Source of the DNA: Pseudomonadota bacterium
Lineage (GTDB): Bacteria; Pseudomonadota; Gammaproteobacteria; Burkholderiales; Burkholderiaceae_C
NCBI GenBank assembly: GCA_018241185.1
Contig: JAFEEH010000229.1
Location: 1 to 53,152, forward strand
Length of the DNA stretch: 53,152 nucleotides
Reading direction: 5' to 3'
Shown: in pieces, positions 17,620 through 26,916 of the stretch
Layout: every line of letters begins with the position of its first letter
How positions within the stretch are numbered: the stretch's first letter is position 1
Notes under the pieces: model-generated
What the model was told of the DNA's origin: nothing
The model's input: the letters and a program-made list of their open reading frames with translations, nothing else
The model's database searches: none
Translations under genes and position numbers: made by a program

Positions 17620-17949
17620 ATGGAGAGGTACGAGAACAATCCCTTTCTGCGGTTGGTTGACAGCTACCTTTTGGACTTGATCGGCGAACTAGGGCCGGAG
17701 CAGTTGGCCGCCCTTTCTCAGCTCGAACCAAAGCTACAGCGAACGTTCAAGACGAGCGGTAGCTGGCAGGAGATGATCGAGCATCAGATGGACTTCATGC
17801 CCTCTGTGCGCGACAAGGTTCGAGCTTTTTGGGCGGGCTACCAGAAGGCAGCTTCAGATCAAGGCCTGCCGGCCGTACCAGACGACTTCGTCATCTCATT
17901 CGTGAACCAAAACTTTCCGCATCTGGTCAGCGATCAAGAGATTCACTGA
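17620..17949 (+). CDS. Small hypothetical protein, 109 aa
   Basis: Family not recognised. The 109-residue protein begins MERYENNPFLRLVDSYLLDL and is predicted soluble and mostly helical, ending FVISFVNQNFPHLVSDQEIH. Codons are clearly AT-richer than in the neighbouring ssu genes. It opens a run of small genes with unlike composition (17.5-19.9 kb). A spacer motif related to those at 18933 and 19339 lies upstream (17543-17575, in the orientation matching the gene). Confidence 0.7.
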   Translation: MERYENNPFLRLVDSYLLDLIGELGPEQLAALSQLEPKLQRTFKTSGSWQEMIEHQMDFMPSVRDKVRAFWAGYQKAASDQGLPAVPDDFVISFVNQNFPHLVSDQEIH

Positions 17950-18034
17950 TTGGGCCTTTCGAGCAGGTTGGCGGTCCGCTATGGGCCCGAAGCAGAAGTT
18001 CGAGATACTCCGAAGCAGCCATTCGGCGCGCCAC

Positions 18035-18388
18035 TCAGCCTTCGTCTGGCCAGTTGTAGTGCAAGATCTCAAGCCGATTCTGAACTGCGTCTGTGACTTC
18101 GATCCAGTGCCTAACTTCACCCCGAGTTAGCACCTCGTGAAGGCGATGGGCGTTGGCGCGAAGAACAGACAAGGTTGCAGCGGTTCCTTCGATCGTGGCC
18201 ATTTCGTCGGTGTGCTGATCGAACTCAAACGTTAGGCGCTCGAACTCCAAGACGTTGATGCTGTAGGCGCGCTCCTCGACCTCGAGGCCCAGTGCGGCAA
18301 GGTGCTTGGCGAATAAATGCTTCCCTATGCACCCTGAGCACTCACCGTATGCGAAGGCACGGCCGATGGATGACAGACCAGTCTTCAT
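18035..18388 (-). CDS. Small hypothetical protein with CxxC motif
   Basis: A 117-residue protein starting MKTGLSSIGRAFAYGECSGC. It has a CSGCIGKH motif that might bind metal or be redox active, followed by a helix-rich region (LRANAHRLHEVLTRGEVRHW). It has no export signal. Family unknown. It converges on the 109-residue gene at 17620. A longer TTG start at 18397 is possible. Confidence 0.6.
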   Translation of the reverse strand: MKTGLSSIGRAFAYGECSGCIGKHLFAKHLAALGLEVEERAYSINVLEFERLTFEFDQHTDEMATIEGTAATLSVLRANAHRLHEVLTRGEVRHWIEVTDAVQNRLEILHYNWPDEG

Positions 18389-18421
18389 CACAACCAAGTC
18401 CTCTATGTCTGCTGCTGGCCG

Positions 18422-18889
18422 TCAGTAGACCCCTAGACTGCCGGGCCAGTAGGGAGTTTGTCCTTCACGCTCAATCCGCTCTTCCAAACGGTCGCGCGGG
18501 CTCGGCTTGTCACAACTCCAGCCATCCGAGCGATGGAGGCGGATAAACGGCAACACAAACGGTGATGCGAGCCATGAGATTCCGTCCTCCAGCTGCTTGT
18601 AGTGAAGCACGTAGCAACCGTAGTTGTTCTCTTGCGCCGCACCAACAAATGGCGGCAACCACATGAGCTGCATTCCGCCCTCGAAGGGGTCATCGGGGGT
18701 GCAGCCCAGCGACACGAACCTCTCGCCGACTTTGGCAATTAGTTGCTTGCCCTCGGGCCAACCCTCAAACATCTCAAGTGCGGACGGCATAAACGCCAAG
18801 TCGTCCAGATATTCGTAGCTGTGGAAGTGATAGTTCCTGACGCAGTCTGCGCCGCCGAAGAATTTTTCCCAGAGTGCATTTCTGTTCAT
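18422..18889 (-). CDS. Hypothetical protein, 155 aa
   Basis: Family not recognised. The 155-residue protein is rich in aromatic residues and Trp (YHFHSYEYLDDLAFMPSALE, LMWLPPFVGAAQENNYGCYV, ISWLASPFVLPFIRLHR). This is the composition often seen in small soluble immunity-type or orphan beta-sheet proteins, though no family can be named. Codon use is AT-richer than the genome norm. It is 33 bp upstream of the 18035 gene on the same strand. Confidence 0.65.
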   Translation of the reverse strand: MNRNALWEKFFGGADCVRNYHFHSYEYLDDLAFMPSALEMFEGWPEGKQLIAKVGERFVSLGCTPDDPFEGGMQLMWLPPFVGAAQENNYGCYVLHYKQLEDGISWLASPFVLPFIRLHRSDGWSCDKPSPRDRLEERIEREGQTPYWPGSLGVY

Positions 18890-18932
18890 AGCTGATGAGT
18901 GAGAGCGAGTGACTGCTTTGAGGCGACTCTGC

Positions 18933-18952
18933 GAATGACCGGTTGTGGCCGA
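18933..18952 (+). repeat. Recurring spacer motif (copy upstream of 18422-18889 gene)
   Basis: GAATGACCGGTTGTGGCCGA. It matches 18 of 20 bases with 19339-19358, and a looser copy lies at 19731-19750. Each copy is just upstream of a minus-strand small gene. Confidence 0.6.
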
Positions 18953-18970
18953 AATGGGCCGACGAACACT

Positions 18971-19318
18971 TTAAGCTGAACGGCTGACGAGCGCTTGGAG
19001 GCTTTCATAGGCGTAGCCTCGGCGGTCAGCGATAAGCGTGTTCGCACGAGCAAGCAGGGCCTCTGGTCTCGGCCCATCTTTCGCCAAGGCAAGTAGAGCG
19101 CTCGCGATTTCGGTCGCGCCAACTGCTTCGAAGGCCTCGGCAAATGTGCGCATGGCAGGTGCTCCGTATCGATGAATCAACCCGTCGATGCCGTCCTTGT
19201 CGCAGTAGACCTCCGCCTCAGAAATCGCGAAGACCAGTTTCTGGACCCCGGCCAAAGATGCAAGGCCATGTCGCTCGCCGAGCTCGACCGCGTCGCGGAT
19301 AGCTGTATCGGAATCCAT
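18971..19318 (-). CDS. DUF4375/DMP19-like small protein
   Basis: A 115-residue helical protein. The pattern GVQKLVFAISEAEVYCDKDG, then YGAPAMRTFAEAFEAVGATE and IASALLALA, resembles DUF4375 (DMP19-like) proteins, whose usual signature is a Val-rich helix, a Gly-rich turn and a paired helix. Here the turn reads KDGIDGLIHRYG and is less typical. Function is unknown. It belongs to the same AT-richer array of small genes, with the spacer motif 21 bp upstream of its ATG. Confidence 0.65.
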   Translation of the reverse strand: MDSDTAIRDAVELGERHGLASLAGVQKLVFAISEAEVYCDKDGIDGLIHRYGAPAMRTFAEAFEAVGATEIASALLALAKDGPRPEALLARANTLIADRRGYAYESLQALVSRSA

Positions 19319-19338
19319 GATTTCTGAGCCTCGCGTCT

Positions 19339-19358
19339 GAATGTCAGGTTGTGGCCGA
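19339..19358 (+). repeat. Recurring spacer motif (copy upstream of DUF4375-like gene)
   Basis: GAATGTCAGGTTGTGGCCGA, the second copy of the motif found at 18933-18952, in the same orientation relative to the following gene. Confidence 0.6.
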
Positions 19359-19366
19359 TTGGCGAC

Positions 19367-19723
19367 CTAACCATATTGGCGCAGCGGGGGAAGGGGCAGA
19401 ACTGAGGGGGCGTCACTCGCCATTGAATAGACCTCGACACCACCGAGCACGCCACCGCTCTCAAATATGAATGCACCGGCGGGCGCTTCAACAGGACCAC
19501 AGAGAAAATCTCCGATGACGCGTATGAAGGGAGCTGCGGGAGCGTGCCCATGAATCTGAAAATTGATGCTCGCGCAGCCACAGGGACATCACCAAGGCAT
19601 CACCTCTGCTCGATCTAACTGCTCCAGGAAATCCCGCGCCTCCGGAAGGCCGTTTTCCAGCATCCATTTGGCGAGTGTGTGCTCCAACTGTGTCAGAGGG
19701 CGGTTCTTCTCGGTCAAGTGCAC
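19367..19723 (-). pseudogene. Small CPCGC-motif protein gene interrupted by in-frame TGA
   Basis: Read leftwards, one frame is coding on both sides of a single TGA at 19589-19591. Before it lies LTQLEHTLAKWMLENG and EARDFLEQLDRAEVMPW; directly after it CPCGCASINFQIHGHAP, then GAFIFESGGVLGGVEVYS and the stop at 19367. Coding character continues across the TGA without a frame change, which fits a nonsense mutation (CGA to TGA would restore W-R-C-P-C-G-C). The start is uncertain: GTG 19723 is used because an ATG at 19744 falls in the spacer motif. The intact product would be about 118 residues, cysteine-rich in the middle, of unknown function. Confidence 0.6.
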
Positions 19724-19730
19724 TGGTGAC

Positions 19731-19750
19731 GAATGTCCGGTCATGGGCCG
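19731..19750 (+). repeat. Recurring spacer motif, looser third copy
   Basis: GAATGTCCGGTCATGGGCCG, related to the 20-mers at 18933 and 19339. It lies just upstream of the broken CPCGC gene, as the others do for their genes. Confidence 0.5.
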
Positions 19751-19890
19751 GATGCTGCCATATGCAAGAGCCGTGCTGTCCAGCCGGGCCAACCTTTTCA
19801 GGGTGCAGCACGAAAAGTTCGCAACTCAGGAGAGGTTCGATAGCGCATCGGGCAGCGGGCAGAGGAGGGCGCATCGCCCAGGCGCTCCGA

Positions 19891-20523
19891 TCATGAATTC
19901 GGCCCCGCCTCCCGCATCGCGCGCGCCATCGCCTCGTCGCCGCGGCCATCCAGCGTGTCGGCCGCACCGAGCCGGTCGCGCTCCTCGCGGTTCTGGCTCA
20001 GCTTGACCTTGCCTTCCAGCGATGTCACCTCGACCCGGATCGCGACGATGTGCCGCAGCAGCTCGTCGATGAACTCGGGGGCCGAGTCGCCCATCTTCCA
20101 GGGCCGCGGCTCCCCGGCCTCGTGACGCCGAGTCAGGCGGGCCACGATGCGGCGCACCGAGCGCTCGTCGTCGTCGATGACGAGCGTGCCGTGGGCGTGC
20201 ACGACTTCGTAGTTCCAGGTCGGCACCAGGCGGTGGGTCTCGTGCTTGCTGGGGTACCAGCTGGGCGAAATGTAGGCCTCGGCACCACGGAACACGACCA
20301 TCACCGGCGTGCCGGTGGGGCAGCGCTGCCACAGCGGATTGGCGCGGGCCACGTGGGCGTGCAGGGTGCCGTGCGGTCCCTCGCCGGGCTCGTACTCGAA
20401 GGGGAGGTGATCGGCATCGAAGCGGCCCTCCCCGGGGTGGACGAGCATGCCTAACGGGTGTTCGCGCATGATGCGCGCCAGGGCATCGGGGCGGGCTTCG
20501 GCGAAGTGGGCGGGGGTGTACAT
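19891..20523 (-). CDS. FMN-binding negative transcriptional regulator, PaiB family
   Basis: A 210-residue PaiB-like split-barrel protein. It starts MYTPAHFAEARPDALARIMR and carries LPFEYEPGEGPHGTLHAHVA, YISPSWYPSKHETHRLVPTW with the conserved NYEVVHAHG, and ends with the helix KLSQNREERDRLGAADTLDG. In Bacillus, PaiB is linked to repression of protease and sporulation genes, and many homologues are only known to bind FMN. High-GC codon use returns here after the small-gene array. Confidence 0.88.
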   Translation of the reverse strand: MYTPAHFAEARPDALARIMREHPLGMLVHPGEGRFDADHLPFEYEPGEGPHGTLHAHVARANPLWQRCPTGTPVMVVFRGAEAYISPSWYPSKHETHRLVPTWNYEVVHAHGTLVIDDDERSVRRIVARLTRRHEAGEPRPWKMGDSAPEFIDELLRHIVAIRVEVTSLEGKVKLSQNREERDRLGAADTLDGRGDEAMARAMREAGPNS

Positions 20524-20659
20524 CGTGGGGCGGGGGCAGTCGTTGGGCGCCCGACAGTGTGCGCGATTTCGTGCGGCGCGTACCACCGGGCGCGCAGGCG
20601 CCGTACGCGGCAGGCGACGCCTGCGATGCTCCACTTCCTACATCCGACGTGCCGGGTCA

Positions 20660-20845
20660 CCGTAGATTGGCGTTGCGGTCGGAGAGACGTCCCGGGTTCC
20701 AGTGATGCGAAGGCGGCACCGGATTCCGCGCATCGTGAAGGGGATGCCCGCCACGAAGCCAGCAAACCGGTGCCCGCACGGCAACGCGCCGGGGATGATC
20801 GACAGCCGTGAGAGGGCGCCCCCGATGGGCGCCCTTTCTTTTTGG
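20660..20845 (+). ncRNA. Possible structured RNA (leader or sRNA) ending in terminator
   Basis: Non-coding sequence with nested complementarity. CGTTGC (20671-20676) can pair with GCAACG (20781-20786). GGCACCGG (20715-20722) is a perfect complement of CCGGTGCC (20767-20774). GCATC (20730-20734) pairs with GATGC (20743-20747). The string ends in a textbook intrinsic terminator at 20813-20843. It is either a small RNA or a leader that attenuates the downstream acyl-CoA dehydrogenase cluster. No known riboswitch class was matched with confidence. The 5' end is a guess. Confidence 0.4.
20813..20843 (+). terminator. Rho-independent terminator upstream of acyl-CoA dehydrogenase gene
   Basis: A perfect 9-bp stem AGGGCGCCC/GGGCGCCCT with loop CCGAT, followed by TTCTTTTT. 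On the minus strand no T-run follows, so it works rightwards. It lies 93 bases before the next plus-strand start and at least 280 bases after the nearest upstream gene, which is on the other strand. Confidence 0.85.
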
Positions 20846-20935
20846 CGCGGTGCCAGGGGCGGCGGGCGACCACCTACAAAACCGGTTCCTGCCGACCGAC
20901 CGCCAGCCGCGACCTGGAGCCGCACCATCGCTGCA

Positions 20936-21946
20936 ATGGCTTCCACTATTTCCGCCGACCCGGTCGCCGCGTTGTGCGATGCGCGCGGCCTCACGCTTTC
21001 GCTGGCGGACCTGGTCGACGCCGGATTGGACTGCCTGCCGCGGCCAGGAAGCGGCCAGACCCTGGCACGCTGGCAGCGCCTGGCCCAGGTGGGCGCCCAC
21101 GACCTTTCCCTTGTGAAGCTTTTCGAAGGCCACACCGACGCACTGGCGATCCTCGCCGAGCTGGGCGCTTCGCCAGCGCCGGCAGGCAGCCGGTGGGCGA
21201 CCTGGTGCGCGGAGCCGCCGGATGCGCGCCTGATGTTCGAGACGGCCGGCGACGGCTACCGCCTGTGCGGCACCAAGGCCTGGTGCTCGGGCGCGGCCCA
21301 GGTCACGCACGCGGTGGTCAGCGGCTGGAACGCCGACGGCGAGCCGTGCCTTGCCACCGTGGCGATGGATGCCCCAGGCGTGACTGTCACCGACACCGGC
21401 TGGCTGGCCGTCGGCATGGCCGGGAGCGCGAGCGTCGACGTGCGCTTCGACGGCGCGCCGGCGCGGCCGCTCGGCCGTCCGGGCGATTACGTACGCCGCC
21501 CCGGCTTCTGGCAAGGCGGGGCGGGCATCGCCGCCTGCTGGTGGGGCGGGGCGGCCGGCATCGCGGCGATGGTGCGCGAAAAGGCAGGCAGCCGCAGCGA
21601 CCCGCACCGGCTGGCGCATGTGGGCGGCATCGACACGGCCCTGGCGTCCAGCGCGGCCTTGCTGCGCGAGTGCGCCGCGTGGATCGATGCCCACCCCCAC
21701 GCCAACGCGCAGGCGTGGGCGCTGCGCGTGCGCCTGGCGGTCGAGGACGCCGCCGATACCGTGATGCGCCATGCGGCCCGCGGCCTGGGCGCGGCCCCCC
21801 TGTGCCGCGACGCCCGCTTCGCGCGCGCCATGGCCGACCTTCCCGTCTTCATCCGCCAGAGCCATGCCGAGCGCGATCTCGCCGCGCTCGGCGCCCTGGC
21901 GCTGGACGCCGACCCCCACGAGGAGAGCTTCGCATGGCAGCTGTGA
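20936..21946 (+). CDS. Acyl-CoA dehydrogenase-like protein
   Basis: About 336 residues related to acyl-CoA dehydrogenases: the middle beta domain is seen in GYRLCGTKAWCSGAAQVTHA, VTVTDTGWLAVGMAGSASVD and ARPLGRPGDY, followed by an Ala-rich helical domain. It is shorter than typical enzymes (about 380) and the C-terminal catalytic Glu region is not evident. The ATG at 20936 (MASTISADPVAALCDARGLT) is preferred; the longer frame runs through the terminator. The gene overlaps the PIG-L gene by 13 bases. With the PIG-L and methyltransferase genes it looks like a biosynthetic cluster, possibly acting on an amide-linked or glycosylated intermediate (inference). Confidence 0.75.
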   Translation: MASTISADPVAALCDARGLTLSLADLVDAGLDCLPRPGSGQTLARWQRLAQVGAHDLSLVKLFEGHTDALAILAELGASPAPAGSRWATWCAEPPDARLMFETAGDGYRLCGTKAWCSGAAQVTHAVVSGWNADGEPCLATVAMDAPGVTVTDTGWLAVGMAGSASVDVRFDGAPARPLGRPGDYVRRPGFWQGGAGIAACWWGGAAGIAAMVREKAGSRSDPHRLAHVGGIDTALASSAALLRECAAWIDAHPHANAQAWALRVRLAVEDAADTVMRHAARGLGAAPLCRDARFARAMADLPVFIRQSHAERDLAALGALALDADPHEESFAWQL

Positions 21947-22698
21947 TCGATCGCACCATCCACCCCGGCCGCGGCACGCCGGAGGACGCCTGGATGGCCT
22001 GCGCCGCGCTGCGCGATGCGCCGCCCACCAGCGCCACCCAGCTGGTGCCGATGCGCTCGCGCGCCGTGGTGGTCGCCCCCCATCCGGACGACGAGGTGCT
22101 GGCCGTCGGTGGGCTGATGTCGCAGCTGGCGCGCGCCGGCCGGCGCCTGGCGCTGGTCGCGGTGACCGACGGCACGGCCAGCCACCCGGGCTCGCGCCAA
22201 TGGCCTGCCGAACGGCTGGGCCTGGAGCGGCCGCGCGAGCAGGCGCGGGCGCTGGCGCGCCTCGGTGTCACCCATCCCGAGATGCATCGCCTGGAACTGC
22301 CCGACGGCGACGTGCAGCGCCTGTACCTCGACCTCGCGGAGCGCCTCGTGCAGTTGTTCGACGAGGACGATGTGGTCTTCACCACCTGGCGCATGGATGG
22401 CCACCCCGACCACGAGGCGGTCGGCCATGCCTGCGCCTGGGCGGCGGCGCGCACCGGTGCGCGCCTGGTCGAGGTGCCCGTATGGGGCTGGCACTGGGCT
22501 CGGCCCGACGACCCGCGCCTGCCCTGGCACCGCGCCCGGCGGCTCGAGCTGGACGAGGCGACGGTGCAGCGCAAGTGCGCCGCGGTCCAGGCCTTCGAGA
22601 GCCAGCTGCGGCCCGACGCCTCGACCGGCGCGGCGCCGATCCTCGATCCGGGCTCGGTGGCGCGGGCCGCGCGCCCCTTCGAGCTGATGTTCGCGTGA
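21934..22698 (+). CDS. PIG-L family deacetylase
   Basis: A 254-residue zinc-dependent N-deacetylase of the LmbE/PIG-L family. The metal motif APHPDDEVLAVGG lies near residue 50 and the second histidine site in MDGHPDHEAVGHA. Relatives remove acetyl from GlcNAc-type sugars in glycolipid, mycothiol or bacillithiol synthesis, and the substrate here is unknown. The start overlaps the upstream gene by 13 bases, and its stop overlaps the following GTG start (GTGA), so translational coupling of all three genes is likely. Confidence 0.85.
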   Translation: MAAVIDRTIHPGRGTPEDAWMACAALRDAPPTSATQLVPMRSRAVVVAPHPDDEVLAVGGLMSQLARAGRRLALVAVTDGTASHPGSRQWPAERLGLERPREQARALARLGVTHPEMHRLELPDGDVQRLYLDLAERLVQLFDEDDVVFTTWRMDGHPDHEAVGHACAWAAARTGARLVEVPVWGWHWARPDDPRLPWHRARRLELDEATVQRKCAAVQAFESQLRPDASTGAAPILDPGSVARAARPFELMFA

Positions 22699-23309
22699 GC
22701 GCCCAGGCTTCTTCGCTCCCTGCGTACTTCGACTCGCTCTACGGCGCGGCCGACGATCCGTATGGCGTGCGCAGCCGCTGGTACGAGGCCCGCAAGCGCG
22801 CGCTGCTGCTGGCGAGCCTGACGCGGCCGAATTACCGCAGCGCCTACGAGCCCGGGTGCGGCACGGCCGAACTCACCGCCGCCCTGGCCGAGCGCTGCGA
22901 TCGCGTGCTGGCCAGCGACTTCAACGCCCACGCCGTCGACGTCGCCCGTCGCCGCACGGCGGACCTGCCCCAGGTGCGCGTCGAGCGCCATGCGCTGCCG
23001 CAGGACTGGCCCCATGCCGACGGGCCCTTCGACCTCATCGTGCTCGGCGAGATCGGCTACTTCATCGAGCCCGACGCCTGGGCGGCGGTGGCGCAGGCCG
23101 GCCTCGCCTCGCTCGCGCCGGACGGCGACCTGGTGGCCTGCGACTGGCGCCCCGACTTCGCCGAGCGCCGCCAGTCCACCCAGGCCGTGCACGCGACCCT
23201 GGAGCGGCTGGGCCTGCAGCGCCTCCTGCGGCACGAGGAGGACGACTTCGTGCTTCAGCTGTGGTCGCGCGATGCGCGCTCGGTGGCGACGCGCGAAGGC
23301 ATCGGCTGA
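22695..23309 (+). CDS. SAM-dependent methyltransferase, NodS-like
   Basis: A 204-residue class I methyltransferase starting with GTG 22695, which overlaps the PIG-L stop. It has the NodS-like opening [20 protein letters not shown] followed by [20 protein letters not shown] (SAM-binding loop) and [17 protein letters not shown]. NodS N-methylates a deacetylated chitooligosaccharide during Nod factor synthesis. Pairing a deacetylase with a NodS-like enzyme suggests deacetylation then N-methylation of an amino sugar (inference). No glycosyltransferase is adjacent. Confidence 0.82.
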   Translation: MSAQASSLPAYFDSLYGAADDPYGVRSRWYEARKRALLLASLTRPNYRSAYEPGCGTAELTAALAERCDRVLASDFNAHAVDVARRRTADLPQVRVERHALPQDWPHADGPFDLIVLGEIGYFIEPDAWAAVAQAGLASLAPDGDLVACDWRPDFAERRQSTQAVHATLERLGLQRLLRHEEDDFVLQLWSRDARSVATREGIG

Positions 23310-23424
23310 GTCGACGCCTGAAGCGGCGCCCCTGCGGCAGCGCCACCACGGCGCGCGCGGCATGATGCGGGGCAGGGTGACCGGCCATGCATACTGGCCG
23401 CCCGCCGACGAAGGACCTTCGCCC

Positions 23425-25506
<2,082 letters not shown>

Positions 25507-25514
25507 GCCTGCAC

Positions 25515-25577
25515 TTTCAAGCCAAATCGGCTCGCAGCGCCCGCCAGTATTGCGCGGGCAGCTATGGATTCGATAGC
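25515..25577 (+). repeat. Two-hairpin intergenic repeat, copy 4
   Basis: The best-conserved copy: TTTCAAGCCAAATCGGCTCG, CAGCGCCCGCC, TGCGCGGGCAGCTATGGATT and CGATAGC. It separates nadE from the convergent lipoprotein gene and supplies that gene's stop codon at 25562. Confidence 0.8.
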
Positions 25578-25990
25578 GATGCAGTGCGCTGGGCCACCGG
25601 TGTGATGCGCTCGCGTACCACCGGCAGAAGCGGGTCGACCGAGCACACGACGATGCGGCGCACCGGCCGTGCCGCGTGCTCCAGCGCCAGCCGCACCCGG
25701 CGTGGCGCGCCTTGCGCCCCCGGCACGAGCGGCAACGCGAAGTCGACCAGCTTCACGCCATCCGCGTCGTAGGCCCAGGCGCGCGGCTGGCCCCCCGTTG
25801 CATTGGCCGATGCGGGAATGAACGCGCAGCTCGGTGCTTCACCGGCGCGGCTGCCACAGTCTTCCAGCTGCCAGGGTTCGGGACACATGGCGATGTCCAC
25901 CCTGGGTGCAGCCGGCGGCTCGGCCGGCGTGCAAGCTGCCACGCCGAGCAGCAGCATGGAACCCAGCACCGCGGACGGGCAGTGACGCAT
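25562..25990 (-). CDS. Putative lipoprotein
   Basis: A 142-residue exported protein. The lipobox LLLGVAAC gives a mature N-terminal cysteine at about residue 20, followed by TPAEPPAAPRVDIAMCPEPW. Two further cysteine pairs (MCPEPWQLEDC and PSCAF) suggest a disulfide-stabilised fold. Family not recognised. Its last residues (about SLSNP) and stop codon are read from repeat copy 4, so the original C-terminus may have been altered. It overlaps the upstream gene's stop codon (ATGA). Confidence 0.65.
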   Translation of the reverse strand: MRHCPSAVLGSMLLLGVAACTPAEPPAAPRVDIAMCPEPWQLEDCGSRAGEAPSCAFIPASANATGGQPRAWAYDADGVKLVDFALPLVPGAQGAPRRVRLALEHAARPVRRIVVCSVDPLLPVVRERITPVAQRTASLSNP

Positions 25991-26370
25991 CACGATGCGG
26001 GCAGCACCGCCAGCGCGCGCAGGCCGTGGTCGGTGGCACGGTAGACGCCGCTCGTGTCCTCCTCCTCGATGAAGCCATAGCGCAGCAGCGCGTGCACGGT
26101 GGGCGTGGGGAAGGCGACGACCTGCTGGGCGTCGGCCGCGTCGACGCCGCGCAGCCCGCCCTTGGCGATCCGGTGCCCGGCACGCAGGGTGCTGAGGGCA
26201 GCGCGCTGCAGTGGCCGCAGCACGGGAACGGGCAGCGGGCCGGTGTCGGTGCCGCTCCATCGCGTCGGCGCGGGAGAGGACGAGCATTGGGCCGGTGCCG
26301 GGCGCCCGGCGTCGCGGTGCGCCGGCGGGCCGGGAGGCGGGGGAGTGGACATGCCGCCATCCCAAGCCAT
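25990..26370 (-). CDS. Hypothetical protein, 126 aa, winged-helix-like C-terminus
   Basis: The N-terminal 50 residues are Pro/Ala-rich and low complexity. The C-terminal part (LQRAALSTLRAGHRIAKGGL, then VVAFPTPTVHALLRYGFIEE and YRATDHGLRALAVL) looks like a compact helix-turn-helix or winged-helix fold, as in small replication/transcription-type domains. No family assigned. A later start is possible. Its stop overlaps the lipoprotein start, so the two are probably co-translated. Confidence 0.5.
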   Translation of the reverse strand: MAWDGGMSTPPPPGPPAHRDAGRPAPAQCSSSPAPTRWSGTDTGPLPVPVLRPLQRAALSTLRAGHRIAKGGLRGVDAADAQQVVAFPTPTVHALLRYGFIEEEDTSGVYRATDHGLRALAVLPAS

Positions 26371-26445
26371 GGCGGGGGCCGGCCGTGCCGGATAAGAACG
26401 TAACCTGATGTCAGCGCCGCCGCAGGCGGAGGCGGCCGTCGCCGC

Positions 26446-26742
26446 TCAGCGCGCCACTGGGGCTGCCGAGCGCGCCAGCGTCTCGAGGTCGTCGTCCTTC
26501 GCCAGCTCGGCGGTCGCCGGCGCCAGGCCTTCGCCGCAGACCAGGGCCGCCATCGCCTTGCGAGGACACAGGCCCATGCAGCGTGTGCGCAGCAGTTTCA
26601 CCTTGCCCGGCGCGTCGGCCACCAGGTGCTTGAGCTGCCGCATCGCGGGCTTGGCGGCCATCGATTTGGGGCCGTTGTCGCGCTTCTCGCAGTCGGTACA
26701 CAGCAGGATGAGCCTGAAAAAACGCGCGGGTTCGAGATCCAT
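26446..26742 (-). CDS. 2Fe-2S ferredoxin-like (thioredoxin-fold) protein
   Basis: A 98-residue protein with the cysteine arrangement of thioredoxin-like 2Fe-2S ferredoxins: LLCTDCEKRDNGPKS near the start (C15, C18) and LLRTRCMGLCPRKAMAALVC (C55, C59, then C69). Such proteins may carry electrons or assist metal-cofactor metabolism. It starts MDLEPARFF and diverges from the hybrid sensor kinase across a 174-bp gap. The long Lys-free alternative frame on the left is a shadow. Confidence 0.8.
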   Translation of the reverse strand: MDLEPARFFRLILLCTDCEKRDNGPKSMAAKPAMRQLKHLVADAPGKVKLLRTRCMGLCPRKAMAALVCGEGLAPATAELAKDDDLETLARSAAPVAR

Positions 26743-26916
26743 GCCGGCATTGGGCCATGGGCGTGCCGGCGCGCATGCAGGCCAAGGCGCCGAGTGCGCG
26801 CAGCCGCGCGCCGGGGTGCCCGCGTCGCTGCTGCACAATGCCTGCGGAAGCCTCTGGATCCGCCGGCTTGGCGGACATCCCGACGGCCCGACGCCAACCC
26901 CCTCCCGAGGAGACGC

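Larger units (their letters stand above)
20524..20935. other. 412-bp gap between divergent genes
   Basis: No protein-coding gene is credible here. The left part should hold the paiB-like promoter. From about 20660 the plus strand carries a potentially structured RNA (20669-20843) ending in a strong terminator. The final 90 bases precede the acyl-CoA dehydrogenase gene; no clear Shine-Dalgarno was seen. Confidence 0.6.

Noticed and set aside
19589-19591. TGA read as selenocysteine
   Set aside because: No SECIS-like hairpin was evident just downstream, and homologous-looking context (W-x-C-P-C-G-C) is better explained by a mutated Arg codon.
17450-19860. Mobile integron with attC sites
   Set aside because: No integrase gene and no paired GTTRRRY/RYYYAAC ends around the genes; orientation is mixed. 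Only a looser cassette-like description is kept.
20740-20790. Cobalamin riboswitch call
   Set aside because: The B12-box-like string lacks the conserved GGAGACC core and has an insertion; the other conserved blocks and B12 genes are absent.
25515-25577. Insertion sequence remnant
   Set aside because: No transposase fragment or target duplication; the same short unit recurs six times with conserved stems, so it is treated as an intergenic repeat.
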